Of a stretch of DNA of 16,601 bases, positions 1-5,832 are shown in pieces. Each line of letters opens with the position of its first letter. Position 1 is the stretch's first letter. The position numbers and the translations under genes were made by a program. The stretch spans positions 1-16,601 of the forward strand of contig NZER01000351.1 in NCBI GenBank assembly GCA_002690445.1, given 5' to 3'. The stretch comes from Candidatus Pacearchaeota archaeon. Lineage in GTDB: Archaea; Nanoarchaeota; Nanoarchaeia; Pacearchaeales; GW2011-AR1. The notes under the pieces were generated by a model. The model made no database searches. It saw only the letters and a list, made by a program, of their open reading frames with translations, and had not been told where the DNA came from.

Positions 1-55
1 TAGCAAGGCAATTGGCATAATTATTCTGTTGTTCATTTTACAGACAAGGGAATGC

Positions 56-65
56 TATATAAAAG
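56..65 (+). promoter_or_regulatory. TATA box of the nth-Sec61 beta unit
   Basis: TATATAAAAG. Transcription would begin about 25 bp downstream, near 85-90, leaving a leader of roughly 25-30 nt before the ATG at 115. That is longer than for most genes here, which look leaderless. I see no strong Shine-Dalgarno sequence in the leader. Confidence 0.55.
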
Positions 66-114
66 GTTTTTGTTTTTTAAAAACATTAATAAAACAAGTG
101 TTGTTTAGGGATTT

Positions 115-726
115 ATGAATCAGGAAAAGGCAGTGTGGCAGTTGAAGGAAATTGAGAAGCTTGTTGGTGGGGGCGGGATGCGGTTGGCGGCAGAGTGGAC
201 AGAGAAGTGGAAGATCTTGATTTCGACGATTTTATCTGCGCAGACAAAGGACGAGACAACAATTGCGATTTCTGAAATTTTATATAAAAAATATAATTCT
301 GCTGAGAAGCTTGGCAGTGCTTCTTTGAGGGATATTGAAAAGATTATTAGACCTGTTAATTATTATAAGACAAAGGCGAGGCATATTAAGGCAACTGCGG
401 GGATTATTTCTAAGAAGGGAATTCCGAGGGATATTGACGGGCTGTTGGGGCTGGCTGGGGTGGGGCGGAAGGTGGGTAATGTTTATCTTGCTGTTGCTCA
501 TAATGCTGATGTTATTGGGGTGGACACTCATGTTGCGCGAATTTCAAGAAAAATGGGGTGGACCTTGCGCAGACAGGATGAAAAACATAAAATAGAAAAA
601 GATCTGGAAAAGTTGTTTCCTAAGGAATATTGGAGAAGTTTAAATTATATTTTAGTGCGGTTTGGGCGAATGTTTGGGCGATCGCGGAAGAGGGAGGATG
701 AGATTTTAGAAACCCTTATAAAGTAG
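115..726 (+). CDS. nth: Endonuclease III-like DNA glycosylase/AP lyase lacking the Fe-S cluster loop
   Basis: A HhH-GPD family base-excision repair enzyme of 203 residues, which would remove oxidised pyrimidines and cleave the abasic strand. The family signature is present: LSAQTKDE near residues 40-47, the helix-hairpin-helix LAGVGRKVGNVYL at 113-125 with the catalytic lysine K119, and VDTHVARISRKMGW at 136-149 with the catalytic aspartate D137. These match E. coli K120 and D138. The usual C-terminal C-X6-C-X2-C-X5-C loop holding a 4Fe-4S cluster is absent: the protein ends at LVRFGRMFGRSRKREDEILE with no cysteine. The active site is intact, so I expect a working but cluster-free enzyme. Sec61 beta follows 17 bp downstream and is probably co-transcribed. 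The coding strand is G-rich, as in the other core genes. Confidence 0.92.
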   Translation: MNQEKAVWQLKEIEKLVGGGGMRLAAEWTEKWKILISTILSAQTKDETTIAISEILYKKYNSAEKLGSASLRDIEKIIRPVNYYKTKARHIKATAGIISKKGIPRDIDGLLGLAGVGRKVGNVYLAVAHNADVIGVDTHVARISRKMGWTLRRQDEKHKIEKDLEKLFPKEYWRSLNYILVRFGRMFGRSRKREDEILETLIK

Positions 727-743
727 GGGATTTTTGATGAGGT

Positions 744-896
744 ATGGCAGATTTGCAAATGCCTGCTGGATTTGGCGGGCTCATGAGATATAAGGAAGAA
801 TATGATTCTAAGTTGAAGTTTGGACCGGGTGTTGTGATTGCTATGATTGCAGCTGTGATTGCTCTTGTTGTCGGGTTGAATATTTTTTTGGGTTAG
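744..896 (+). CDS. Preprotein translocase subunit Sec61 beta (SecG-like)
   Basis: A 50-residue tail-anchored membrane protein, the small beta subunit of the archaeal SecYE-beta protein-conducting channel. It begins MADLQMPAGFGGLMRYKEEY. The G-L-M-R-Y segment at residues 12-16 followed by an acidic patch is characteristic of archaeal Sec61 beta. One transmembrane helix follows at about 31-49 (VVIAMIAAVIALVVGLNIF), and only a glycine remains after it. The start at 744 is the only ATG that gives this product. A GAGGT lies directly against the start codon, too close to act as a normal ribosome-binding site. The gene sits 17 bp after nth and is followed by a T7 run that could end transcription. 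Confidence 0.88.
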   Translation: MADLQMPAGFGGLMRYKEEYDSKLKFGPGVVIAMIAAVIALVVGLNIFLG

Positions 897-901
897 GTAG
901 C

Positions 902-908
902 TTTTTTT
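902..908 (+). terminator. Oligo-T terminator after Sec61 beta
   Basis: Seven consecutive T residues lie 6 bp after the Sec61 beta stop. Archaeal RNA polymerase terminates at such T-tracts without needing a hairpin. Confidence 0.45.
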
Positions 909-921
909 GTTGTTGGACGCT

Positions 922-999
922 GGTTTCAATAATTATTGTTAACCCAAAAATAAAAATGGCTTTGCCAATTTTTATTTTTCCCAGCGCCTTACGGCGCTG
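922..999. repeat. Three consecutive inverted repeats between Sec61 beta and NAC
   Basis: Three fold-back elements lie end to end. The first is the perfect palindrome CAATAATTATTG (927-938), flanked by GGTT and AACC. The second is a 15-bp A/T-rich stem, 946-960 with 964-979, with a TTT loop and one bulged base. The third is CAGCGCC-TTAC-GGCGCTG (982-999), a perfect 7-bp G/C-rich stem with a four-base loop. The rest of the gap (1000-1170) shows no convincing gene. The elements could be a terminator cluster or part of a non-coding RNA; I cannot tell which. Confidence 0.6.
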
Positions 1000-1171
1000 A
1001 GTGATCTGGAAGCAATTTTCCTCGCGGGGTTTGGCTTTTTTACTAAGATTATTCGGCTAATCTAGTTAAATCAATCTCTCCTACTCTACTCACGATTTTA
1101 TGAATGTTGCAAACTTCCACGCTCTGATCATAAATTAATTATAGATTTTGCAAAAATGCTTATTAACAAAG

Positions 1172-1181
1172 TTTAAATATA
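1172..1181 (+). promoter_or_regulatory. TATA box of the NAC gene
   Basis: TTTAAATATA is centred about 25 bp before the ATG at 1201, so the transcript should start at or next to the start codon (leaderless). Confidence 0.6.
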
Positions 1182-1200
1182 GCAAGAAATTGTCAAAAAC

Positions 1201-1527
1201 ATGTTTGGCAATATAAATCCGAAGCAGATTCAGGGTGTAATGAAGAAAATGGGAATTTCGCAGACTCCGCTGGATGCTAAGAGGGTGACTATTGAACTTG
1301 AAGATTCTAATCTTGTAATTGACGAGCCAAGTGTTACTAAAGTTGTGATGCAGGGGCAGGAGACTTTCCAGATTGCTGGTGAGGCGCGGGAAGAGAGCAA
1401 GGAGAGTTTTAGTGATGAAGATGTTAAAATGGTAATGGAGAAAACGGGGCGGGGGGAGGATGAGGTGCGGAAGGTGCTGGAGGAGAACGGGGGGGACATG
1501 GCGGGGGCGATTTTGGGGTTGAAATAA
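1201..1527 (+). CDS. nac: Nascent polypeptide-associated complex protein (archaeal NAC)
   Basis: A 108-residue ribosome-associated chaperone homologous to eukaryotic alpha-NAC. It would bind emerging nascent chains at the ribosomal exit tunnel as a homodimer. An N-terminal NAC domain spans about residues 1-65; it begins MFGNINPKQIQGVMKKMGI and contains the conserved stretch VTIELEDSNLVIDEPSVTKV. A C-terminal UBA domain lies at about 70-108 (FSDEDVKMVMEKTG, then GGDMAGAILGLK). The length is normal for the family. The gene has its own TATA box and a leaderless start. Its last third carries long G-runs on the coding strand, for example around 1446-1456 and 1489-1507. A decayed toxin-antitoxin pair begins only 6 bp after the stop codon. 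Confidence 0.95.
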   Translation: MFGNINPKQIQGVMKKMGISQTPLDAKRVTIELEDSNLVIDEPSVTKVVMQGQETFQIAGEAREESKESFSDEDVKMVMEKTGRGEDEVRKVLEENGGDMAGAILGLK

Positions 1528-1532
1528 AGAGA

Positions 1533-1646
1533 ATGGAAATTCAAGAAGAGAATAATGAAGCCTTAATGTGTATGTTAGCAAGCGAGGAAGTTTTAACAAA
1601 AGCGTGAGATACTCCAAAAGAGGATGAAGCATGGAAGGATTTGTGA
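1533..1646 (+). pseudogene. Remnant of a MazE/AbrB-like antitoxin (C-terminal part, internal TGA)
   Basis: Reading from the ATG at 1533, residues LASEEVLTKA, then a TGA at 1605-1607, then DTPKEDEAWKDL match the C-terminus of the intact antitoxin at 15999-16247 (LATEEVLAEAWDTPEEDEAWKDL, read in two parts). The TGA stands exactly where the intact copy has a tryptophan. The N-terminal swapped-hairpin DNA-binding part is missing. The natural stop is at 1644-1646. This is most simply a decaying duplicate or the remains of an older insertion. Confidence 0.85.
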
Positions 1647-1773
1647 CAGTTTTATTATAGTTTCTCTTATCTTTACAGTAGATACTTCTAAAATTAATTA
1701 TAAAGCTGGAGAATTAACTCAAGACAAAATAAAGCAAGTTGAAGAAAAGCTTTGCGAGATATTTACTAGATAG
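1631..1773 (+). pseudogene. Remnant of a MazF/PemK-like toxin (internally deleted, frameshifted)
   Basis: The ATG at 1631 overlaps the antitoxin remnant by 16 nt, exactly as in the intact pair. The first codons read MEGFV (intact copy MERFV) and then run into a TAG at 1658-1660. From 1663, in another frame, the sequence resumes as SLIFTVDTSKINYKAGEL and continues to IKQVEEKLCEIFTR and a TAG at 1771-1773. This matches the C-terminal third of the intact toxin (SVLFTINKSRINYKAGKL). About 65 central codons are missing, including the conserved RPSLVV core, so no functional toxin can be made. Confidence 0.87.
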
Positions 1774-1826
1774 GGATTCGAAATAGCAAAAAGTTTTCTA
1801 ACAATATTAATGTAGAACAATAAACC

Positions 1827-1834
1827 CTATATAC
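1827..1834 (+). promoter_or_regulatory. TATA box of the 1855 gene
   Basis: CTATATAC is centred 24 bp before the ATG at 1855, which argues for a leaderless start there. The surrounding TAAACCCT-N6-ACTT context recurs upstream of the paralogue at 4577. Confidence 0.55.
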
Positions 1835-1854
1835 TTCTTTTGCATTTGTATTGT

Positions 1855-2313
1855 ATGGAAAGTGCGGAAAAGTGGGCGGGGTTTCTTGGGGCTGCGAAAG
1901 AGCATTTTAAGGTTGCAGATCATATGGCTTATGTTTCGCTTTCTATTTTAAAGGAAAATCGGATGTTGATTCAGATTGTGGCGAAATTGGCAGAGTCTGT
2001 GCGGAATTTGATTAAGGCGTTTTTGCATTATGAGTACCATTTTAAGCGGATTCGGCTGTATCGGGACCCTCAGATGAATCTGAAAGTTTTTAGTGAGAAA
2101 ATTGGGCTGAAATATCTTTCTAAGAGGGATTTGGAGAATATTCTGAAAGTTTTAAAAATTGAGAAAAAACACAAGGAAGCGCCTGTTGAATTTGTGAAAA
2201 AGGACACGTTTGTGATGCTGCTGGGTGAGAGCTATGAGACGCTTACAATTGAATCTGTGAGGGAATTTCTGAATTCGGTGCGAGTTTCGCTTGCGAGGTT
2301 TCCTTGTGATTAG
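1855..2313 (+). CDS. Uncharacterised helical protein, paralogue of the 4577 gene
   Basis: A 152-residue protein of unknown function, predicted to be largely alpha-helical. The most conserved part is VADHMAYVSLSILKENRMLI near residues 20-39, which aligns with SADHLLYVSLKYTKTCDVIL in the protein encoded at 4577-5047. A second matching block is PVEFVKK near residue 107 (VEFVKK in the paralogue). The ADH-Y-S block in a small helical bundle resembles HEPN-type folds and small DPANN proteins I have seen, but I cannot name a family. No strict HEPN R-X4-6-H motif is evident. I chose the ATG at 1855 over a TTG at 1840 because the TATA box lies 24 bp before the ATG. Its role is unknown. Confidence 0.8.
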   Translation: MESAEKWAGFLGAAKEHFKVADHMAYVSLSILKENRMLIQIVAKLAESVRNLIKAFLHYEYHFKRIRLYRDPQMNLKVFSEKIGLKYLSKRDLENILKVLKIEKKHKEAPVEFVKKDTFVMLLGESYETLTIESVREFLNSVRVSLARFPCD

Positions 2314-2357
2314 AATCTCTGATTGAATTTTGATATTAGATCTTGTAACACATAATA

Positions 2358-2367
2358 ATATAAATTA
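2358..2367 (+). promoter_or_regulatory. TATA box of the 2H phosphoesterase gene
   Basis: ATATAAATTA is centred 24 bp before the ATG at 2386, so a leaderless transcript is expected. Confidence 0.55.
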
Positions 2368-2385
2368 AACTATTTTAATTGAAAG

Positions 2386-3017
2386 ATGGGAAAACGAATG
2401 CTTGTTGCTTTTATTCCTCAAAAAAAAGTTGTGAAAAATCTGGCTAAGGTTAGGAAAATTGCAGGAATAAAAGTTAAAAAAAGTTCAGGATTAAAAACAC
2501 CGCATATAACAATTATTGATAATAGTTATTCAGATGTGGAAAAAGTAGATAAGGAACTTAGGAAAATTGCTCAATCAATTTCTCCTTTTGCTGCGAAAAT
2601 AAGGGGATTGAATACTTTTGCTGTAAATCAAAAACTAAAAATCAAAAAGTATAAACAAAATAATAGTTTGATCTACATGATTAAAAATAATCTTGCGATG
2701 AATAAATTTAGAAAAGAACTTTTAACAAGATTAAATTCACTAAAAACCAAGGAAAGACTTCAGCAATGGATAAAGGAAAATCCGCAGATGTCGAAAAAAG
2801 GTTTAGCTAATGTAGAAAATATGGCACACCTTTTGGATTAAAAGAGTGGAAGTTTCATATAACTATGGGTTTAATTCCAAAAGAAAAACAAAAAGAGATA
2901 TTAAATAAGATTCAAAAATTAGATATTCACGAGAATTGGAAGATTGATCATTGTGGTCTTTTTGTGAGGAAGAGGGGGTGGGTTCTTTTTGGAAAGTACT
3001 ATTTTAAGTCTAGGTAG
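2386..3017 (+). pseudogene. 2H phosphoesterase (2'-5' RNA ligase-like), split by a single-base frameshift
   Basis: The first reading frame (2386-2841) encodes MGKRMLVAFIP and GLKTPHITIIDNSY, giving the first H-X-T motif (H40, T42). From about 2818 a different frame continues as YGTPFGLKEWKFHITMGLIP, giving the second H-X-T motif, and runs to a TAG at 3015-3017. Two H-X-T motifs in one chain define the 2H phosphoesterase superfamily, which includes RNA 2',3'-cyclic phosphodiesterases and 2'-5' RNA ligases. Restoring one base in the A-run of GAAAAT near 2814-2819 would give VEKYGTPFGLKEWKFHIT and a protein of about 210 residues, normal for the family. The break may be a true mutation or a sequencing error. 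The gene is A-rich, unlike its core-gene neighbours. Confidence 0.82.
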
Positions 3018-3075
3018 ATTAGTGTGTTTACTCTGGTGGAAGTTAGTTGTTTGTAATTAGTTTAGTGCAATAATA

Positions 3076-3084
3076 CTTAAAAAT
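3076..3084 (+). promoter_or_regulatory. TATA box of the 3105 gene
   Basis: CTTAAAAAT is centred 25 bp before the ATG at 3105. This supports that ATG over the GTG two codons upstream. Confidence 0.45.
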
Positions 3085-3104
3085 GATAATATCTTTTAGT
3101 GAAT

Positions 3105-3521
3105 ATGGGAATGATGCAGAGAGATGATGGAAGAAGGGACAAAAGAGAGGCAGGGGAAGATGGTGAATTAGATTCTTTTCTTTTAGGTGGACTTGAAGAA
3201 TTAAGGGGTAATCCTGGCACTAAAGGATATCTTGCTAAAATGGCTAGAGAATTAGGACGATTTCTTGATGGCAATTTTAATTCATTTGAAGTTTTTAATA
3301 AATACCGGGGCTTTTGCCAGTTAAAATTTTTTGTTGAAAGGATTGGACAAGAGAAAGCTCGAGAAGTAAGGGATGCTTATCAAAGGACAGCTGCAGGTGG
3401 AAGACAAGAGGAAGATATTCAAATAGTTGAACAGTTAGTAGTTGAAGATTTTTTTCAAGATTTTTCAACTTATATTGCTGAGTTTACTTGGTCTTGTGCA
3501 AAGAGTGTGGGTGCGGTGTAA
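3105..3521 (+). CDS. Hypothetical protein, charged, mostly helical
   Basis: A 138-residue protein that I do not recognise. The first 25 residues are highly charged (MGMMQRDDGRRDKREAGEDG) and probably disordered. The rest looks alpha-helical, with segments such as YLAKMARELGRFLDGNF and QLKFFVERIGQEKAREVRDA. There is no signal peptide, membrane segment or known catalytic motif. It has two cysteines, far apart. The start at 3105 is chosen from the TATA spacing; a GTG at 3099 would add two residues. The gene stands alone, with its own promoter and a T6 run just after the stop. It lies between a broken gene and an unrecognised two-gene operon, in an accessory-looking stretch. Confidence 0.68.
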   Translation: MGMMQRDDGRRDKREAGEDGELDSFLLGGLEELRGNPGTKGYLAKMARELGRFLDGNFNSFEVFNKYRGFCQLKFFVERIGQEKAREVRDAYQRTAAGGRQEEDIQIVEQLVVEDFFQDFSTYIAEFTWSCAKSVGAV

Positions 3522-3524
3522 GGG

Positions 3525-3530
3525 TTTTTT
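3525..3530 (+). terminator. Oligo-T terminator after the 3105 gene
   Basis: A run of six T residues lies 3 bp after the TAA stop, a typical archaeal intrinsic termination signal. Confidence 0.35.
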
Positions 3531-3566
3531 GTTCCTTGAGTAAAACATTATGAAATCAGTGCATAA

Positions 3567-3576
3567 ATATTTAAAT
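3567..3576 (+). promoter_or_regulatory. TATA box of the 3608-4532 operon
   Basis: An A/T-rich ATATTTAAAT element (with CATAAATA just upstream) would place the transcription start near 3592-3598. That is downstream of the ATG at 3581 and upstream of the ATG at 3608, so 3608 is the better start. Confidence 0.45.
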
Positions 3577-3607
3577 ACTAATGCTATCCTTATTCAAAAG
3601 AGGAAAA

Positions 3608-3853
3608 ATGGAATTAATGTCTTTAAAAGGTGTTTCTGCAGATTCAAAAATTCAGCTTCTAAAAGAGATTGGGTATAGTTCAGATGGAGAAATTGTGCTT
3701 GATTTAAATGGGGATAAAGTTTTAGATAGATATTTAGAAATTCCCATTAAAATTGAAAATATGGTCATTATACCTTTTGGAAGCATCACAATTTTAGATG
3801 ATAATGAGTTAAGCCTTTCCAAATTCATGGAGGAATTTGGAGATGTCTTCTGA
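3608..3853 (+). CDS. Hypothetical small protein, first gene of a two-gene operon
   Basis: An 81-residue acidic protein (MELMSLKGVSADSKIQLLKE...). I do not recognise a family. The middle, LDLNGDKVLDRYLEIPIKIE, followed by MVIIPFGSITILDDNE, suggests a small beta-rich domain with a polar surface. An upstream ATG at 3581 would add nine basic residues (MLSLFKRGK) but lies before the predicted transcription start. AGAGG ends 4 bp before the ATG at 3608. The last 11 nt overlap the start of the next gene, so translation of the two is probably coupled. A small gene overlapping a larger helical partner is an arrangement seen in toxin-antitoxin and defence pairs, but that role is only a guess here. Confidence 0.68.
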   Translation: MELMSLKGVSADSKIQLLKEIGYSSDGEIVLDLNGDKVLDRYLEIPIKIENMVIIPFGSITILDDNELSLSKFMEEFGDVF

Positions 3854-4532
3854 TCTGATAAAGGATGCTACCGAGAGTGCAATCAAAGGAATTCTTAGTT
3901 GGTCATCAGATCAGATTAAAACTTTCGTACGTAAACTAAAAGACAAAAGATTGGCTTTTATTCAAGATGAAAAAACAATAAAGATCGTAAAAGAACAATA
4001 TAGGTCAGGAGAACTTTCTTTTTACAAAGAACATATAAAAGATAAAGAAATGCTTTTTTTATTGAAGATGGGTCTTACACTAAGGAAATTGGAACAGGTA
4101 GAAGAATTAGATAGAAAACAAAATTTAAGAACAAAAATCTTTAATAAATATGAGGCTAAGGGATTACATATCTCGCAATTTGTTGAGAATGGAATTTTAA
4201 ATAGATATATCGGGATACTTATAGACAATATCATCTCTCTTGATAGATTTAAAAAAGATATTTTGGATATTTTAGAAAATATTGAAAAACATGTTTTATT
4301 TGTTCAGGCTAATGATAAAGAAAGGGAGATTATTCAATCAACATTATCAATAGTCTCGAATAATCTCCCTTCTATATTTATTGTTTCTGGCATTTCTTCT
4401 GCAGCAAGTATTGTAAGTAATTGTGAAGCAAGATTAATAGAATTGTTAAAGGATTATGAATTAGAAAAAATAAGTGCTGGTCAAAAAGAAAATTTATTCT
4501 TTAAAAGGATGTTAAGAAAAAATCAGGATTAA
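3843..4532 (+). CDS. Hypothetical helical protein, second gene of the two-gene operon
   Basis: A 229-residue, lysine-rich, largely alpha-helical protein of unknown function. It begins MSSDLIKDATESAIKGILSW. Long amphipathic helices follow, including a charged stretch near residues 75-100 (LRKLEQVEELDRKQNLRTKI) with coiled-coil character. A hydrophobic region near residues 165-190 (NNLPSIFIVSGISSAASIV) could be a membrane-associated or buried helix. The ATG at 3843 is preceded by GGAGG at 3829-3833 with 9 bp spacing. That is one of the few clear Shine-Dalgarno sites in the window, and it excludes the TTG at 3837. The start overlaps the upstream gene by 11 nt. The A-rich composition differs from core genes and suggests acquisition. 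I see no nuclease, helicase or ATPase motif. Confidence 0.75.
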   Translation: MSSDLIKDATESAIKGILSWSSDQIKTFVRKLKDKRLAFIQDEKTIKIVKEQYRSGELSFYKEHIKDKEMLFLLKMGLTLRKLEQVEELDRKQNLRTKIFNKYEAKGLHISQFVENGILNRYIGILIDNIISLDRFKKDILDILENIEKHVLFVQANDKEREIIQSTLSIVSNNLPSIFIVSGISSAASIVSNCEARLIELLKDYELEKISAGQKENLFFKRMLRKNQD

Positions 4533-4556
4533 GTTAGATGCAAAAAATAACTAAAC

Positions 4557-4565
4557 ATATTTAAA
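4557..4565 (+). promoter_or_regulatory. TATA-like element of the 4577-MinD unit
   Basis: ATATTTAAA, followed by TAAACCCTGTTTACTTTGG. The second part resembles the promoter of the paralogue at 1855 (TAAACCCTATATACTT). The spacing fits transcription starting near 4585-4597. Confidence 0.4.
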
Positions 4566-4576
4566 CCCTGTTTACT

Positions 4577-5047
4577 TTGGAGTGTTTCGCGCTAGATTGT
4601 TTGAAAATGATTTCAGAGATTATTAAGGAGAAGACAAGTGCAGACCATCTGTTGTATGTAAGTCTAAAATATACTAAGACTTGCGATGTTATTCTAAACT
4701 TGTTAGCACGGTGGAAGAGCATGATTGAGCTTAGTTTTGACTGCATTATTGAGCAGAGGATTAAGGCTAAAAAGATTCCTGGAAAGCCAAAATCTCCTAA
4801 GGAAAGGGTTGAGTTTGTGAAAAAATACTTTAAAAAATATCCTGCAATTCAAGAGACTGTTGCACTTTATATATTTTTTAAGAAAGTTCCAGATCTGGAT
4901 AAACAACGGGAGGGAGAGTTTAGGAAGAATGTGAATTTGAAAATTAGTGAAGCGAGCCGGATAACTGAGATAAATATGGAAAAATTAGGTGAGTACGCGG
5001 AGGTGCTCGAAAGATTTATAAGTGAAGTTAAGCAAATTCTTTCTTAG
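4577..5047 (+). CDS. Uncharacterised helical protein, paralogue of the 1855 gene, upstream of MinD
   Basis: A 156-residue protein if the TTG at 4577 is used. The start is uncertain. The TTG gives an N-terminus (MECFALDCLK) similar in length and opening to the paralogue, whereas the ATG at 4607 fits the TATA spacing better and gives 146 residues. SADHLLYVSLKYTKTCDVIL near residues 21-40 matches the paralogue's VADHMAYVSLSILKENRMLI, and VEFVKKYFKKYP near 77-88 matches its PVEFVKK block. The rest is predicted helical and charged, with no catalytic motif visible. The stop is 12 bp before the MinD-like ATPase, so the two are probably co-transcribed. A link to that ATPase is possible but unproven. 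Confidence 0.78.
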   Translation: MECFALDCLKMISEIIKEKTSADHLLYVSLKYTKTCDVILNLLARWKSMIELSFDCIIEQRIKAKKIPGKPKSPKERVEFVKKYFKKYPAIQETVALYIFFKKVPDLDKQREGEFRKNVNLKISEASRITEINMEKLGEYAEVLERFISEVKQILS

Positions 5048-5059
5048 TAAAAATTGAAA

Positions 5060-5824
5060 ATGGCTAGAATTATCATGATAACATCGGGTAAGGGCGGGGT
5101 TGGGAAAACAACTACTGCAATTAATCTTGGTGTGGCTCTTAACTTAATGGAGAAGGAAGTTATTATAGTTGATGCTAATCTTAATACGCCTAATGTTGGG
5201 CTGCAGCTTGGGGCGCCGATTGTGCCGGTGACATTAAACCACATTTTAAAGAGCAAGGCAAATGTTGAGGATGCTATTTATGAGCATTCTTCTGGGACAA
5301 AAATTATTCCGTCTTCTTTGAGTGTTAAGGAGCTGACAAAGTTTAATACTAAGAAACTGCCTGAGATTGCGAAGAAATTATCTAATCTTTGTGACTTTGT
5401 GATTTTTGACTCGGCGGCGGGTTTTGGGGAGGAGGTTATGGCGGTTTTGGATGCATCTGATGAAATTATTATTGTAACTAATCCAGAAATGCCTGCTGTT
5501 ACTGATGCTCTTAAGGCGGTCAAGGTTGCAAAGGAAATGAACAAGGATGTTAAGGGTGTGATTGTGACGAGGCATAAGGATGCAAAATACGAGATGCCGT
5601 TGTCTTCTATTAAATCTATGTTAGAGACGCCTTTGATTGGTGTGGTTCCGGAGGACAAGGCAGTTAAGGAAGCGCTGACAAAAAGAGATGCTGTGATTCA
5701 TACTCATCCGAGGAGCAAGGTTTCACGGAAATACAAGGAAATTGCAGGAAAGGTTTTGAATGGGCGGATTACTAATGTGAATTTTAAGAGGCGGGCGGGG
5801 TGGTGGGGTAAGTTGTTTGGTTAG
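5060..5824 (+). CDS. minD: MinD/ParA-family P-loop ATPase
   Basis: A 254-residue deviant-Walker ATPase. It begins MARIIMITSGKGGVGKTTT, giving the Walker A' motif GKGGVGKTT at residues 10-18 with the signature lysine K11. Switch I is VDANLNTPNVGLQLG, where classical MinD has DAD, so the second acidic residue is asparagine here. Switch II is FVIFDSAAGFGEE. TPLIGVVPEDKAVKEAL matches the MinD core. The C-terminus RRAGWWGKLFG is short, aromatic and basic, and could act as a membrane-targeting helix as in bacterial MinD. Archaeal MinD homologues position diverse structures, so the cargo is unknown. I chose the ATG at 5060 over the TTG at 5054. The gene is probably co-transcribed with the helical protein at 4577. 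Confidence 0.92.
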   Translation: MARIIMITSGKGGVGKTTTAINLGVALNLMEKEVIIVDANLNTPNVGLQLGAPIVPVTLNHILKSKANVEDAIYEHSSGTKIIPSSLSVKELTKFNTKKLPEIAKKLSNLCDFVIFDSAAGFGEEVMAVLDASDEIIIVTNPEMPAVTDALKAVKVAKEMNKDVKGVIVTRHKDAKYEMPLSSIKSMLETPLIGVVPEDKAVKEALTKRDAVIHTHPRSKVSRKYKEIAGKVLNGRITNVNFKRRAGWWGKLFG

Positions 5825-5832
5825 TTTGGTTT

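Noticed and set aside
2..118. An open frame at the left edge reading SKAIGIIILLFILQTREC and on to a TGA, like the end of a membrane protein
   Set aside because: It is only 38 codons, has no start in the window and contains the TATA box used by nth. Chance hydrophobicity in A/T-rich DNA explains it as well.
1049..1138. Minus-strand frame reading DQSVEVCNIHKIVSRVGEID and ending at a TAA at 1049-1051
   Set aside because: It looks somewhat protein-like and might be a gene remnant, but it has no start codon in frame, is under 30 codons and I recognise no family.
1605..1607. TGA at a tryptophan position as possible codon reassignment
   Set aside because: Intact genes here, including metG and the working antitoxin, use TGG for tryptophan, and the toxin next to this codon is deleted and frameshifted, so simple decay is the better explanation.
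1135..1632. 165-codon minus-strand frame across NAC
   Set aside because: It is antisense to NAC and to the toxin-antitoxin remnant, both of which have clear homology. Its leucine- and proline-rich product is typical of a shadow frame.
5278..5658. 126-codon minus-strand frame inside the MinD-like gene
   Set aside because: It mirrors the well-supported ATPase in the opposite strand and has no promoter or family features.
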